From Planctomycetaceae bacterium (GTDB taxonomy: Bacteria > Planctomycetota > Planctomycetia > Pirellulales > Pirellulaceae), in the NCBI GenBank assembly GCA_020638975.1, contig JACKHN010000018.1, forward strand, positions 62,001-126,000: a stretch of DNA of 64,000 nt, given 5' to 3'. Position 1 is the first letter of the stretch; every line of letters starts with the position of its first letter. Position numbers and translations under genes: made by a program. The notes under the pieces were generated by a model, which was not told the DNA's origin, made no database searches, and saw nothing but the letters and a program-made list of their open reading frames with translations. Below, in pieces: positions 27,653 through 40,100 of the stretch.

Positions 27653-28174
27653 TTTACCGTGCGGGATTAATGTAATACCTGCTTTCCAGTCGGAAATCGG
27701 ATAAATCCAAACGGCTGCCTGTCGGACCTTTGGGGCGGTTGAACATCAGTGTTGTGTGGCTCGCTTCCTTGAAGCGGTGGCATGTTGAAAATTGAATACT
27801 GATCACTTGGATCGGCCAACCGGCTTGGCCAACTCGCCCGTTATCTGGAAACCTTGTCAAAGAGTCCATCCACAGATGGCACCGTGCCCGACGAACTCCT
27901 TGGCCAAGTTCCCTTCCCGCAGGATCACCATCTTGTTCTGCGGTACTGCTCGTCGCCTTAGCCGGCGATTGCGTAACGCATTGGGTACGGCCCAACGCGG
28001 TCCTCTGACGGTCGGGTGTTCTGGCACTAACGCGGCTTGCGTCGTTCCCGACAAGCGATCCGACATCACTCAACACAACAAACGCTTTAGCAAGCCAAAA
28101 CGATCGCTTTCTCCTGTCATCACTAGTCAGGAATACGAATCCAACGTCCCTCTCCGAGGCGGAGCTTAACGACC
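27653..28174. other. Non-coding stretch upstream of the giant gene
   Basis: About 520 bp. Several open frames cross it on both strands, but none resembles a protein I know and they overlap each other. It should contain the promoter and leader of the giant gene. A GGAG at 28161-28164 lies 10 bases before ATG 28175 and is the likely ribosome binding site. Part of it may be residue of the decayed IS. Confidence 0.5.
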
Positions 28175-31100
28175 ATGATCGATCAACACGGCCCCTTTTG
28201 GAAGAGCTTGTTTCACCGCCAACGCCGAAGAGGACAGGCGAAAAGTCGCAAGCAACAAGGCTTCCTACGGCTGTTGATAGAGTATTTTGAAGATCAGAGA
28301 TTACGCCGCTTGGCCCGCAACCGCAGGCTCCGACTCTTTGCGCGTCCTACGCACGAGACGCTCGAGGTGCGGTGTCTGTTGGCCACGGCAACATTGCAAG
28401 TCACACCCGGCGACTGGACGGTTGCCGGCCATTGGGATAATGGCGCGCCGGTTGCCGGGGATGTCGCGCAGATTGGAAACAGCGCAGGCGTCGCCACGGG
28501 GGCAGCGACGTTGAACAACGGTTCGTCCAACAGTGTCGGAACGATCGTTCTCGGCAATACCGCGTCAGCCAGTGGAACTCTGAATGTCAGCGGGTCGGGG
28601 ACCGTCTTGAACGCAACAACCCAGATTCTGGCGGGGGCGGCAAGTGGGACCAGCAGCGGTACGATCAACGTCAGCGGCGGCGGCATCCTCGGGACGTCCG
28701 GAAACCTCGTTGTCGGTGAATTGAATGGAATCGGCGGGGGGGCCACGTTTTCGATTGATGGGGCCTCGCAACTCAACGTCGGCGACACCCTGAGCCTGCG
28801 AGGTTCAGGTACGTACGCGCTGCCGCTGGCCTCGACGCCGACCAATGGCAAGCTGTCGTCTGAGGGTCTAGCCATCGCGCCCTCGACCAACAACAACGTG
28901 ACCCTGAATGCGACAGCAGCCGGTGGTACGGTCAACAGTGTGTTCTCACGCCCACTAGCAGTCGGAACCGGCAACAATGCGACGGGCGTGTTGAACGTCG
29001 ATGGTGTCTCGCTGACAGGCTTTAACCTCGCCAACGTGGGGACGGGCGGCGGGACCAGCCACGGTACGATCAACGTTCGCAACGGCGGCATCGTAGAGAC
29101 GCCGGGAAACCTCGGTGTCGGTCAGTTTAATGCAGCCGGTGGGGGAGCCACGTTTTCGATTGATGGGACCTCCCAAATCAACGTGGGCAACACCCTATTT
29201 CTGCAAGGTTCAGGTACGTACACGCTGCCGCTGGCCTCGCCGCCAACCAATGGCAAGCTGTCGTCTGAGGGGCTAGCCATCGGGGCCTCGACCAACAACA
29301 GCGTGACCCTGAACGCGACAGCGGCCGGTGGCGCGGTCGACAGTGTGTTCTCACTCCCTTTAATAGTAGGATCCGGAAGCAATGCAATGGGTGTGTTGAA
29401 CGTCGATGGTGTGTCGCTGACGGGCTTTAGCAAGGCCGACGTGGGGACGGGTACCGGGACAGGTACGATCAATGTTACGGGCGGCGGTGTCCTGGGGACC
29501 TCGGGACACCTCTTTGTCGGTCAATTCAACGGAACCGGCGGGGGTGCCGCGTTTTCCATCGATGGGTCCTCGCAAATCAACGTGGGCAACACCCTATTTC
29601 TGCATGGTTCCGGTACGTACACGCTGCCGCTGGCCTCGATGCCGACCAGTGGAAAGCTGTCGACTCGGGGGCTGTCGATCGCGTCCTCGAACAACAACAA
29701 CGTGACTCTGAACGCGACCGCGGTCGGTGGCGCGGTCGACGGCGTGTTCTCCGGGGCACTAGACGTGGGAAGCGGAGGCAGTGCGACAGGTGTGTTGAAC
29801 GTCGATGGCGTGTCGTTAACGGGCTTCACCAGCGCAAACGTGGGGACGGGCACCGGGACCAGCAGTGGCACGATCAACGTCTCGAATGGGGCAACAATTG
29901 GCGCGAACAGCCTTGTGTTGCGGTTGAATGCCGACACGGCGATCGCCACGATCACAGGGAGTGGCAACGTCCAGGTCCGCGACACGCTGACACAGAACGG
30001 GCGTATCGTGGCCGATGGCGGCACGCTGGATGTTGATTTCACGACGCTTGCACAAACCGGTGCGCGGTCGATTCTCCAGGGCGATGGCACGCAGGCGGGC
30101 TGGTACGCCACCAACGCAGGCTTGCTCATGCTGAACACGCTTGCCGTGAGCGGCAATGTGAACTGGGGCGAGGAAGCCGCGGACACCATTCCGGACCTGG
30201 TGAACAGTGTGCGGTTCACGAACTTCGTGGGGCTGTCTAACGGCAGCCTCGACGTCACGCTGCTGGCCACCGATCATTCCAGTGTGGTGGCTGGTCTGAC
30301 CAATCCGTTGGCCGTGTACGACCTGCGCCTAAGCGACGGTCTGGACTTCTCTTCGGTCGACCTCACGCTGCGGTTTGACGATGCACTGGCCACGACCCTC
30401 AATGTCGCCGAATCCAACCTCAAACTTTTCCGATCGGGAACACAAGTGGCGGTTGCGGAGAGCGCGAGCGGAGCCTGGGTTAACATCACAACCAGCGTCG
30501 ATCAAACCGACAATCTGATTCAGGGCACTAGAGCTAACAACACACCGCCGACGGTCGCCACGAACGCCGGTCTGACGGTCAACCAAGGCTCGAAAGCGAA
30601 TCCCATTGGCCAAGCACAATTGCAAACCACCGACGGCGAACAGTCACCGGCACAATTGATCTATACGTTGGATACCGTCCCAGCTGTAGGCACGCTCTAC
30701 ATCGACTCGAACAGCAACAACATGCCCGACGGCGCGGCGGAGATTCTGGCAGCGACGGAGACGTTCACTCAGGCCGACATCGACGCCGGCAAGCTGAAGT
30801 ACGATCACAACGGCAGCGGCACGACCGGCGATTCGTTCCAATTCGACGTCAGCGACGGCGTGGCCAGCATCGACAATCAGATGTTCAGCATCACGGTCAC
30901 GGCCGTCGATGACGATCCGCCGACGCAAGTCGCCAACACGGGTTCTTCGGTGGCCGAAGGGGGCACGGACACGCTCAGCCAAGCCGAACTGGAATTCACC
31001 GACACCGAACAGTTGGCCAGTTCGGTCACCTACACGGTCACATCCGGCCCGGCGAGCGGCCGGCTTGAATTAACGACCAACCAGGGCGCGGCGATCACTT

Positions 31101-34100
31101 CGTTCACGCAGGACGACATTAACAACAACCGCGTCGTCTACGTCCACAACGGCACGAACACAACCAGTGGCAACTTCACATTCAACGTCAGCGACGGCCA
31201 AGGCAACAGCGTCACGGCGCAGTCGTTTAGCATCACGGTCACCGCCGTCGATGACGATCCGCCGACGCAAGTTGCCAACACGGGTTCCTCGGTGGCCGAA
31301 GGGGGCACGGACATGCTCAGCCAGGCCGAACTGAAGTTCACCGACACCGAACAGCCGGCCACTTCGGTCACCTACACGGTCACATCCGGCCCGGCCAACG
31401 GCCGGATTGAATTGACGACCAACCCGGGCGCGGCAATCACTTCGTTCACGCAGGACGACGTCAACAACAACCGCGTCGTCTACGTCCACGACGGCACGAA
31501 CACAACCAGCGGCAACTTCACATTCAATGTTGACGACGGACAAGGCAACAGCGTCACGGGACAGACGTTTACGATTAGTGTCACGCCGGTTGACGACGAT
31601 GCGCCGAACCAGGTAGCGAACACAGGCAGCAGCGTGGCCGAAGGGGGTACGGACATGCTCAGCCAGGCCGAACTGAAGTTCACCGACACCGAACAGCCGG
31701 CCAGTTCGGTCACCTACACGGTCACATCCGGCCCGGCCAACGGCCGGCTTGAATTAACGACCAACCAGGGCGCGGCGATCACTTCGTTCACGCAGGACGA
31801 CGTCAACAACAACCGCGTCGTCTATGTCCACGACGGCACGAACACAACCAGCGGCAATTTCACATTCAACGTTGACGACGGACAACGCAACAGCGTCACG
31901 GGACAGGTATTCAACATCACGATCATCCCCGCAGTCGACGCGGAGACCACGGTCGGCATCGTAAACGGTAACCTCGTCCTGACCGACGCCAACGGAGGCA
32001 ACACCGCTGACGACTGGACGATTACGGCAGACGGGACCAACCTGACTATCAAGGACAACCATGGAACTCCGATTGACCTGCTCGGCACGTTGGATGGCAA
32101 ATTCGGTGATGGAACAGCGACGGTAACGATCCCGTTGTCTAGCTTTCCGGAAGGAACATTCGAAGTTGTAGCGTTGGGTGGTGATGACAGAATCGACGTT
32201 GACAGGCTGACTCTCCTGAAAGATCAGTCGCTGAAACTCGACGGTGGAACCGGCAGCGATACATTGGTTGCCACGGGTAACGACGTCACCGTGACTTTGG
32301 GGTTCTCGGATGCGTCAGTCGAGTTGGACGACCTCAAGAACATCAAGTACGAACCCTTCGAATCCGTCGACTTGCGGGCTCGGAATTTGGTCATCGATGA
32401 CTCCTCGTTGGACTTTGCCTTAGCCCTAACAGACTTCTTGCCCTCCTTGTTAGGCTTTCCCGTACCCCTATCACCATTTCTTCACCTTAATTCCGTACTC
32501 AAACAGGATCCAACGAATCCGAATCGACTGATATTCCAAAACATCATCGATCTCAAAATCAACCCCACTTACATCAATAAACTACTGAACCAACTGACGC
32601 TCCCCAGTATTCCCACGGATGTGCAAGTACCGTTGCACCCCTTGCATTTCAACATCCCGGCCGAGTCGCTGCACATCAAATTTGGCCGTGGCAATGACAC
32701 GCTAACCGTATCTTCAGCGATTCCCGTTACAACGAATCTGACCATTGAAGGTGGGTCGGGTGAGGACAAGGTATTCATCAACAAGAATCTCGACCTGGGC
32801 AGCAACAACCTGAATATCGATGTAGAGGAGATCGTCGTTGGTTTTGCATTAGGAAACGCCAATCGCGTGAACGATTGGAAGGTCAGCTCCACGTACGAGA
32901 GACAAACTCCTGTTCGCACATCCGGTAGTGGGACCGGGCTGCTCGCGACGATCAATGTCGACCCGGACGGCACACCGCAGGTCACGAGCATCGACAGCAG
33001 CGGCGACGGCTACAAGGTCGGTGACTTAGTTGTATTCAAGGACCCGGGCGACAGCGGATCCGTGTTCTCGCTGTCGGTCTCGAAGGCCGCTGAATTCGAG
33101 TTGCAAGCAGTCCCAGAAAGCATCGACAACTGGGCGGTAGGCAAAACACACTCGATGCAAGCTCCTGTTAGCACATCAGGTGGCGGGACCGGACTGCTTG
33201 CGACGATCGAAGTCGACGGTCAGGGCCAACCTCACATCAAGAGCATCGACGACAGCGGCAGTGGCTACCAGGTCAATCACACAGTTGAATTCAAAGATCC
33301 TGACGGCAACGGAACCGCGTTCAAGTTGAAGTTCACCAGCGCGAGTGAGCTTGTGTTGGTGAAGGACTTGAAGAATTGGCAGGCCAACGCCAAGTACGAG
33401 AAGCAACCTCCTCATACCACATCAGGTAGCGGGGCCGGACTGCTTGCGACGATCGAAGTCGACGCGGACGGCAATCCGCAGGTGACGAGCATCGCCAACA
33501 GCGGCAGTGGCTATAAGGTCAGTGACACGGTTGAATTCACGGAGCCTGGCGGCAGCGGATCCGCGTTCTCGCTGATCGTCTCGAAGGCTGTGGAGTTTGT
33601 GTTAGAAGCAGTCCCTGAAAGCATCAGCAACTGGCAGGCAACCGCGACTCCTACGCAGCTAACACCGGAAACCAAATCAGGTAGCGGGACCGGACTGCTT
33701 GCGACGGTCCAAGTCAGCGCGGACGGCAAACCGAAGGTTTCCATCATCGCCAATAGCGGCAGTGGCTACCAGGTCGGTGACACCGTTGAATTCAAGGATC
33801 CCGGCGGCAGCGGATCCGCGTTCACTCTGAAGTTCACGAAGGCGAGTGAACTTGTGCTGGTGAAGGAGGTAAAGGATTGGAAGATCACCCCCACGCACGC
33901 GAAGCAAGCTCCTGTTCGCACCTCAGGTAGCGGGACCGGACTGCTCGCGACGATCGAAGTCGACGTTGAGGGCCGACCTCATATCAAAAGTGTCGACAGC
34001 AGCGGCAGTGGTTACGCGCTCGGTGACACCGTTGTATTCAGCGATCCGGGCGGTAGCGGAACCGCATTCTCGGCGACGGTCGCGGAGGCTGCGGGAGTTG

Positions 34101-37100
34101 CGAATGAGCTTGTGTTGGTGAAGGACTTGAAGGATTGGGAGGCCAACGCCATTCACAAGGAGCAATCTCCTTCTACTACATCCGGTAGCGGGACCGGGCT
34201 GCTCGCGACGATCAAAGTCGACGCGGACGGCAAGCCGAGGGTGACGAGCGTCGACAACAGCGGCAGTGGCTACAAGCTCGGTGACACCGTTGAATTCAAG
34301 GATCCACAGGGCATAAAAGCCCTGTTCGCGCTGACGGTCGCGAAGGCTGCTGAGTTTGAGTTAGAAGCAGTCCCTGAAAGCATCAACAACTGGCAGACAA
34401 CTGCAACTCCGACGCAGCTAACACCGGAAACCAAATCAGGTAAGGGGACGGGACTGGTCGCGACGATCCAAGTCAACGCGGACGGCAAACCAAAGGTTAC
34501 CATCGCCAACGGCGGCAGCGGCTACAAGGTCGGTGACACCGTCGAATTCAAGGATCCCGGCGGCAGCGGAACCGCGTTCACGCTGAAGTTCACGAAGGCG
34601 AGCGAGGTTGAGTTCGTAGTCCCGGCAAGCGGCTGGGAGCCAAACGCCGCGCTCATGCAACAATCTCCTGTTAAAACATCCGGTAGCGGGACCGGGCTGC
34701 TCGCGACGATTGCCGTCGACGATCAGGGCCAACCTCACATCAAGAGCATCGAGAGCCGCGGCACTGGTTACAAGATTGGCGACACCGTTGAATTCAAGAA
34801 TCCTATCGGCAGCGGACCCGCGTTCAAACTTAAAGTCTTGAACGATGGTGACCTCGGCGTGGTCATTTCCACCGACAACATTCAGTTCGGTGGTTTCAGT
34901 GAACTTCGCCCGGATCACAAAAGCACGGATGGCCAAACCGACGTGAAACCAGGCGATGTCGTTCTGATTGTCAATCCATTTGGCAAGGACTTTGCCGGCA
35001 AGGGAACCGTTGGCCACCTTTACCAATTCCATGGGCCAAGTACTAAGGAGTTGGATCTTTCGGACGCCGACTACACAACAATCGCTGACTGGGAGGACAA
35101 GGGACCGGCCATCGATCATGCAAACATGACCAATTCGATCGTGCTCGGGCAAGGATCAAAGGTGCAGGCGACGGGCGATGTGAGATTCTTCGTAGAAGCC
35201 GTCAAAGGCTTCGGGGCTCTCAATATTGGCGTCGTTGACATCGCAACCTCACATGTTGACATCACCTTGTTGGGAAGTGCAGAAGTCCATGGCGCGAAAG
35301 TGGATTTCAAGGCGCAAGCGGATCACTCCCGTTTGGTGATTGAGCAAGGTGCTACCGATATGGCGATCAACAATCTGCCGCTCGTGGATGTATTATCGTT
35401 AGTTGGCGGCGTCGCCGTTTCCAACGCCCATGCCAAGATCGATTTGGAATTGGGATCACATGTCGTCGCCACGGAGTTCTCCGCGATCGCTGAAGCAAAG
35501 TCCAATGCGACGACGGCACCAATCGGTTTACTCGCAGCAGTCGCGGTGGCGGTAGCGTCGACAGATGCCAGCATCAACGTCGCCGGCAACATCACCTCCA
35601 CGAATGACGTATACATCCGTTCTTCGTCCGACAATACCGTGAGCGCAACAGGAGATGCCGGCCCACAAGAGATCCAAGCTGCAGTAGGTGTCGCAGTCAG
35701 CGTCCTGAACTCAAACGCGACAGCTTATATTCGGGATACGGCAAAGATCAAAGCGGGTAAAGACGTCGTTGTCCTGGCCGACACGATTGATCGAAATGTT
35801 ACTTATGCACGGGGGACGGCGACAGCGGACGGATTTTTAGGGATTGCCGCGGCTGTCTCGGTCGAAAACGGTACAACCCAAGCGTTGGTCGATGGAACTG
35901 TGGATGTGGGACGCGACGCACGCATTCACGCGACGCAGGAAAAGCAAGTCTCCAAAAAGAAAGGGATCTTAGAAATTGATGGAGTGATCGCGCACGCAAG
36001 TGCCGGTGTCGATTCGAAAGGCGATTTGCTAGACGACAACCAGGGTGTAGCAATTGGTCAATTTGTCGTGACTCCACTCAAAAACTTTTTTGGCATTTTG
36101 AAAGAGCACGTCAAAGGAAAATCAGACGAAGCTCAGGAGAAATCAAAGGAAGGTGATAAACCGCAGATTGAGAGCTTTGACCTTTCTGCCGGTGTGGCGG
36201 TGGCAGTCGATCACAATGATGTTGTTGCGCGGATTGGCGATGGCAGTGGATCGTACCGAGGGAAACTACAGGCACCAAATGGGGCTGTCGAAGTGACCGC
36301 AAAGGCCACCAATCCATTCAATATCCGGGCCAGTGCGGCGGCAGGTAAACCATCCGGACAAGTAGGAACTTCGTCCGGCAGCACTGGAACGGAAACGACC
36401 ACCGGCACGGACGCAACGGACAAGAGTGGAGCCGACACATCCAAGGGTCTGTTTGACGGTGCAGCTTCTGTGGCGGTGGGTGTCTATCGAATGGACGTCG
36501 ACGCGTACATCGGATCGCAGGCCGTGGTTGATGCCAAGAAAGCGCTCACGGTCCAATCCGAAGCCCTGGATGACTACACCTCCCTCACCAAACTCCCGGG
36601 TGCCGAATTCGTAGATGTTGTCAAAGGTCTAATCAATGGGCCGTCGGCTACCGAGAGTAGCAACGGATCTACCGTTATCAGCAAGGACCAGTTCGTTGAG
36701 GTTAGCAAGGGACATACCGGGGGCGGCAGCGTTGGCCATATCTACAAATATATTGGCGATCGTCCTGGCACCTCGATTGACTTGCAAAGTGAGGACTTTA
36801 GTGATTCCAAAAAATGGGAGGATCAAGGGGCGGACGCGTGGAAAGAAAAGCTCAAGAATTTCTCAAAAGATACGGGCATTTTACTCAACCGTTTAAACGA
36901 AAACTTTGGACTCCAGAATCTAGTGAACTCTTGGTCACAGAGCACCGCCAAGGATGGAAAGGTCAATGTGGCTGGGGCGGTCACGGTCCTTGATGTTCAC
37001 CAGTCAAGTGACGCCTACATTGCCGAAGATGCCAAAGTGAACCAGGATTTGGGCATCGCGTTTGGTGAGCGGACGGTCACCGTTAAGGCAGTCAATACCA

Positions 37101-40100
37101 ATGAATCGGTACACTTCGGAGGCAACATCCAGTTCCCAGGGGTGACCGGCGATGTCAAAAAGTACAATATCACAGCCCAGGCACCAAGCGGTGGTACTAC
37201 CGGTGGAGACGCCGCCATCGGTGCCACCGTGATGATCCTGTTGCACACGAATACGGTTCGCGCCGAGATCCATGACAAAGCGGCTGTCTACGCAGATAGC
37301 CTGCAGGTACTGGCAGATAATCGGGCGCTCGCGCTGACATTCACCGGCTCTGGAGGAAAATCCGACAAGTTTGCCTTCAACGGTGTGTTTACACTCGTCG
37401 ATTTTGATAACTCCACGCACGCTACGATTGCCAATGGCGCACGGGTCAACGTCCTTAATAAGACAATCGACGAGGAGGACGCGAGTGTTGTCGTTCGTGC
37501 CAACGATGATTCTAAGATCGTCAATCTGAGTGGCGGCGTGGCGGTTAGTGGGGCCGTTGGCATTGGGGCAACCGTGGCGATCAACCTCCTTGATCGCGAC
37601 ACTCGCGCGGCTATTGGTCAGCAGGATTTGGAGGACAGCGACAGCTCGGGCAAACCTACCGGCGAAGCGCGAACGCTCAAGACGAGCGGCAACGTCAAGG
37701 TCGATGCGAAGAACACGGGTATCATCGTCGCCGGCGCAATTGCCGGCGCAGGGGCCTCCGGGAAGTCCTCTTCGACCGATCCGAAAGACGCGAAGGAATC
37801 GAAAACCGGTGGCAAATTTGGAGTTGGAATTTCGGCGAACGTTTCGATCAACAAGGTGGATGACGACACGCTGGCTTATGTTCACGATGCAGCGGTCGAA
37901 GCGACGAATCTGACCATCACCGCCCAGAACCCCACCGATATTTGGGCTTTGGGGCTGGCGGCGTCCGCTGCATCCGCATCCGACGTCACGGTCGCCTTAT
38001 CCGGCACCTACGGCCAGAACACACTGCGGCTTAACACCCAGTCGTTTGCCGACAACTCACATATTGTGCTGGCGGGTGATTTCAAGCAATCGGCCAAGAA
38101 CACCGGTGATCTGATATCCGTTGCGATCGGTGCTTCACTGGCAGTTTCGAGCGGTGGTCAAGGGACGAGCGCAGCCGTGCCGATCGGTGTCTCCGTTTCT
38201 CGTAACGAGGTCAACAACACCGCGAGCGCCTACGTCAAAAACTCGACGGTCGCGGGGGACGCCATTCAAACGGTGTCTTTCGACGCCGAAGATAACTCGA
38301 GCATCTACGCTTTCTCGGTTGCCGCCGCCATCGGGGTCGCGAAGGGCACGAAAACCAGCGTGTCGCTCTCGGTTGGCGGAGCCGAGTCGTTCAACACCGT
38401 CTCGCCAAAGACACACGCCTACGCCGATGGAAGCACGATCCATGCCCATCAAGTGGACTTCACAGCGAAGACGGGCTCCAACATCGTATCGGTTGTTGGT
38501 GCTGTATCTGGATCTTTAGCAATCGGAGGTACCGATGGGGTTAGCGGCGGTCTGGGAGCCGCGATCGCGATCAACAGCATCGGCGTCAGCGAACTCGGCG
38601 TCGACGCCACGTCGGAGGTACTGGCCTATGCCAAGAACTCCAGCATCGATGCCAAAGGCGCATTGACGCTGCATGCGGAGGCTGACCAGGGTATCGTTGC
38701 AATTGTACTGGCGGCAGCCGTGGTAGCAGGTGTCGGCGAAAAGACGGGAGTGGGGGTGTCGATTGCAGGTGCCCTCGCGTTCAACGATATCGGCTCGCAC
38801 ATCAAGGCCTACATCGACGGTGACCAAGTCGACAGCCACCTCATCCATGCGGACAGCATCTCGCTGTCCGCCCATGACACGTCGAAGATCATTTCCGTCG
38901 TCGGGGCTGCGTCTGTAGCCGCAGCGTTTGGTGGCGAAGATGCAGGCTCGGTAGCCGTCGGGGCCGCGCTGGCATTCAACAAGATCAGTAATGAAGTCGA
39001 CGCGTATGTCATCAACGCCGGTGACGTGATGACACGTGTTGGCGACATCCACCTCGAGGCGATCACGGGCGGGACGATTGACTCCGTTGCCGCCGCGGCT
39101 TCAGTATCCATTGCTGGTGGCGGGAAGGATGCGGTCGCCATTAGCGGTGCCGGTGCCGTCGCGAAGAATGTGATTCTGTCCGACACGGACGCCTTTGTCG
39201 AAAACAGTACGTTGGTAAGCAAGAACGACGTGACGATCAATGCAGAAAACACTTCTGCGATCAACGCGGTCATCGCCGCGGCGAGCGTTGCCGTTGGTGT
39301 CGGAGGAACGAACGGAGTTGCTGCCTCCGTCGGTGTCTCCGTGGCACGTAACTTCATCGGTTGGGATCCCGGTGGTTCGCTGCCGGATCTCAAACCGGAC
39401 GCTAAGGTTCACTCCTCCAAGGACAAAGTGAAGGAGCTTCGGAAAGGGCTTCACGTTAAAGTCGAAGGCGGAACACGCGATGGCGATACTTACGAATACA
39501 TCGGCAAAGACGTTGATCTCTACAGGTATGAAGACTCCGGCACACAGTCACTTGTGAACGGCGATCGCGTCAAGGCCGGAGGTAAGATCTATCGTTCTTT
39601 ACGGGACACGCGCGCCAATCTCGCGGAGGAAGACTATGCCAACAAAGACAACTGGGTCTTCGTTGGCAGCAGCGAGCTTGGCGGGCAAGAGTTCGGTGAT
39701 CTCGACTCGTGGAAACTGATTCTCCCCGACAATCCGGCCGACGCGGCCAGCGTACAGGCTTTCGCCAAGAATGCGCAGATCACTGTCACCCGTGACCTGA
39801 TACTGACCGCGAATGCGGAACAAGAGATTCGGGCGGTTGTCGTGGCGGGATCCGTGGCGATTGCCGTTGCCGCCGGCGGTGAGACGGGTGTTGGGGTCAG
39901 CGGTGCTGGCGTCTACAACGAGAATAGAATTCGAGCCCATGCGAAAGCCTTTATCGACGGTGACGGAGCTGGGGGCATTCAGGCGGGCAGCGTGACCCTG
40001 AAGGCCCACGATGGCTCCGGCATCGCCGCAGTCGCCGGTGCGGCGTCCGTGGCGGGCGCTGTGGGCGGCACGGCCGGCGTGTCGGTCGCTCTTGGTTTGT

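Noticed and set aside
27654..28169. Overlapping 125- to 140-codon frames upstream of the giant gene
   Set aside because: They overlap on both strands, none has a recognisable motif or start signal, and the region adjoins IS debris.
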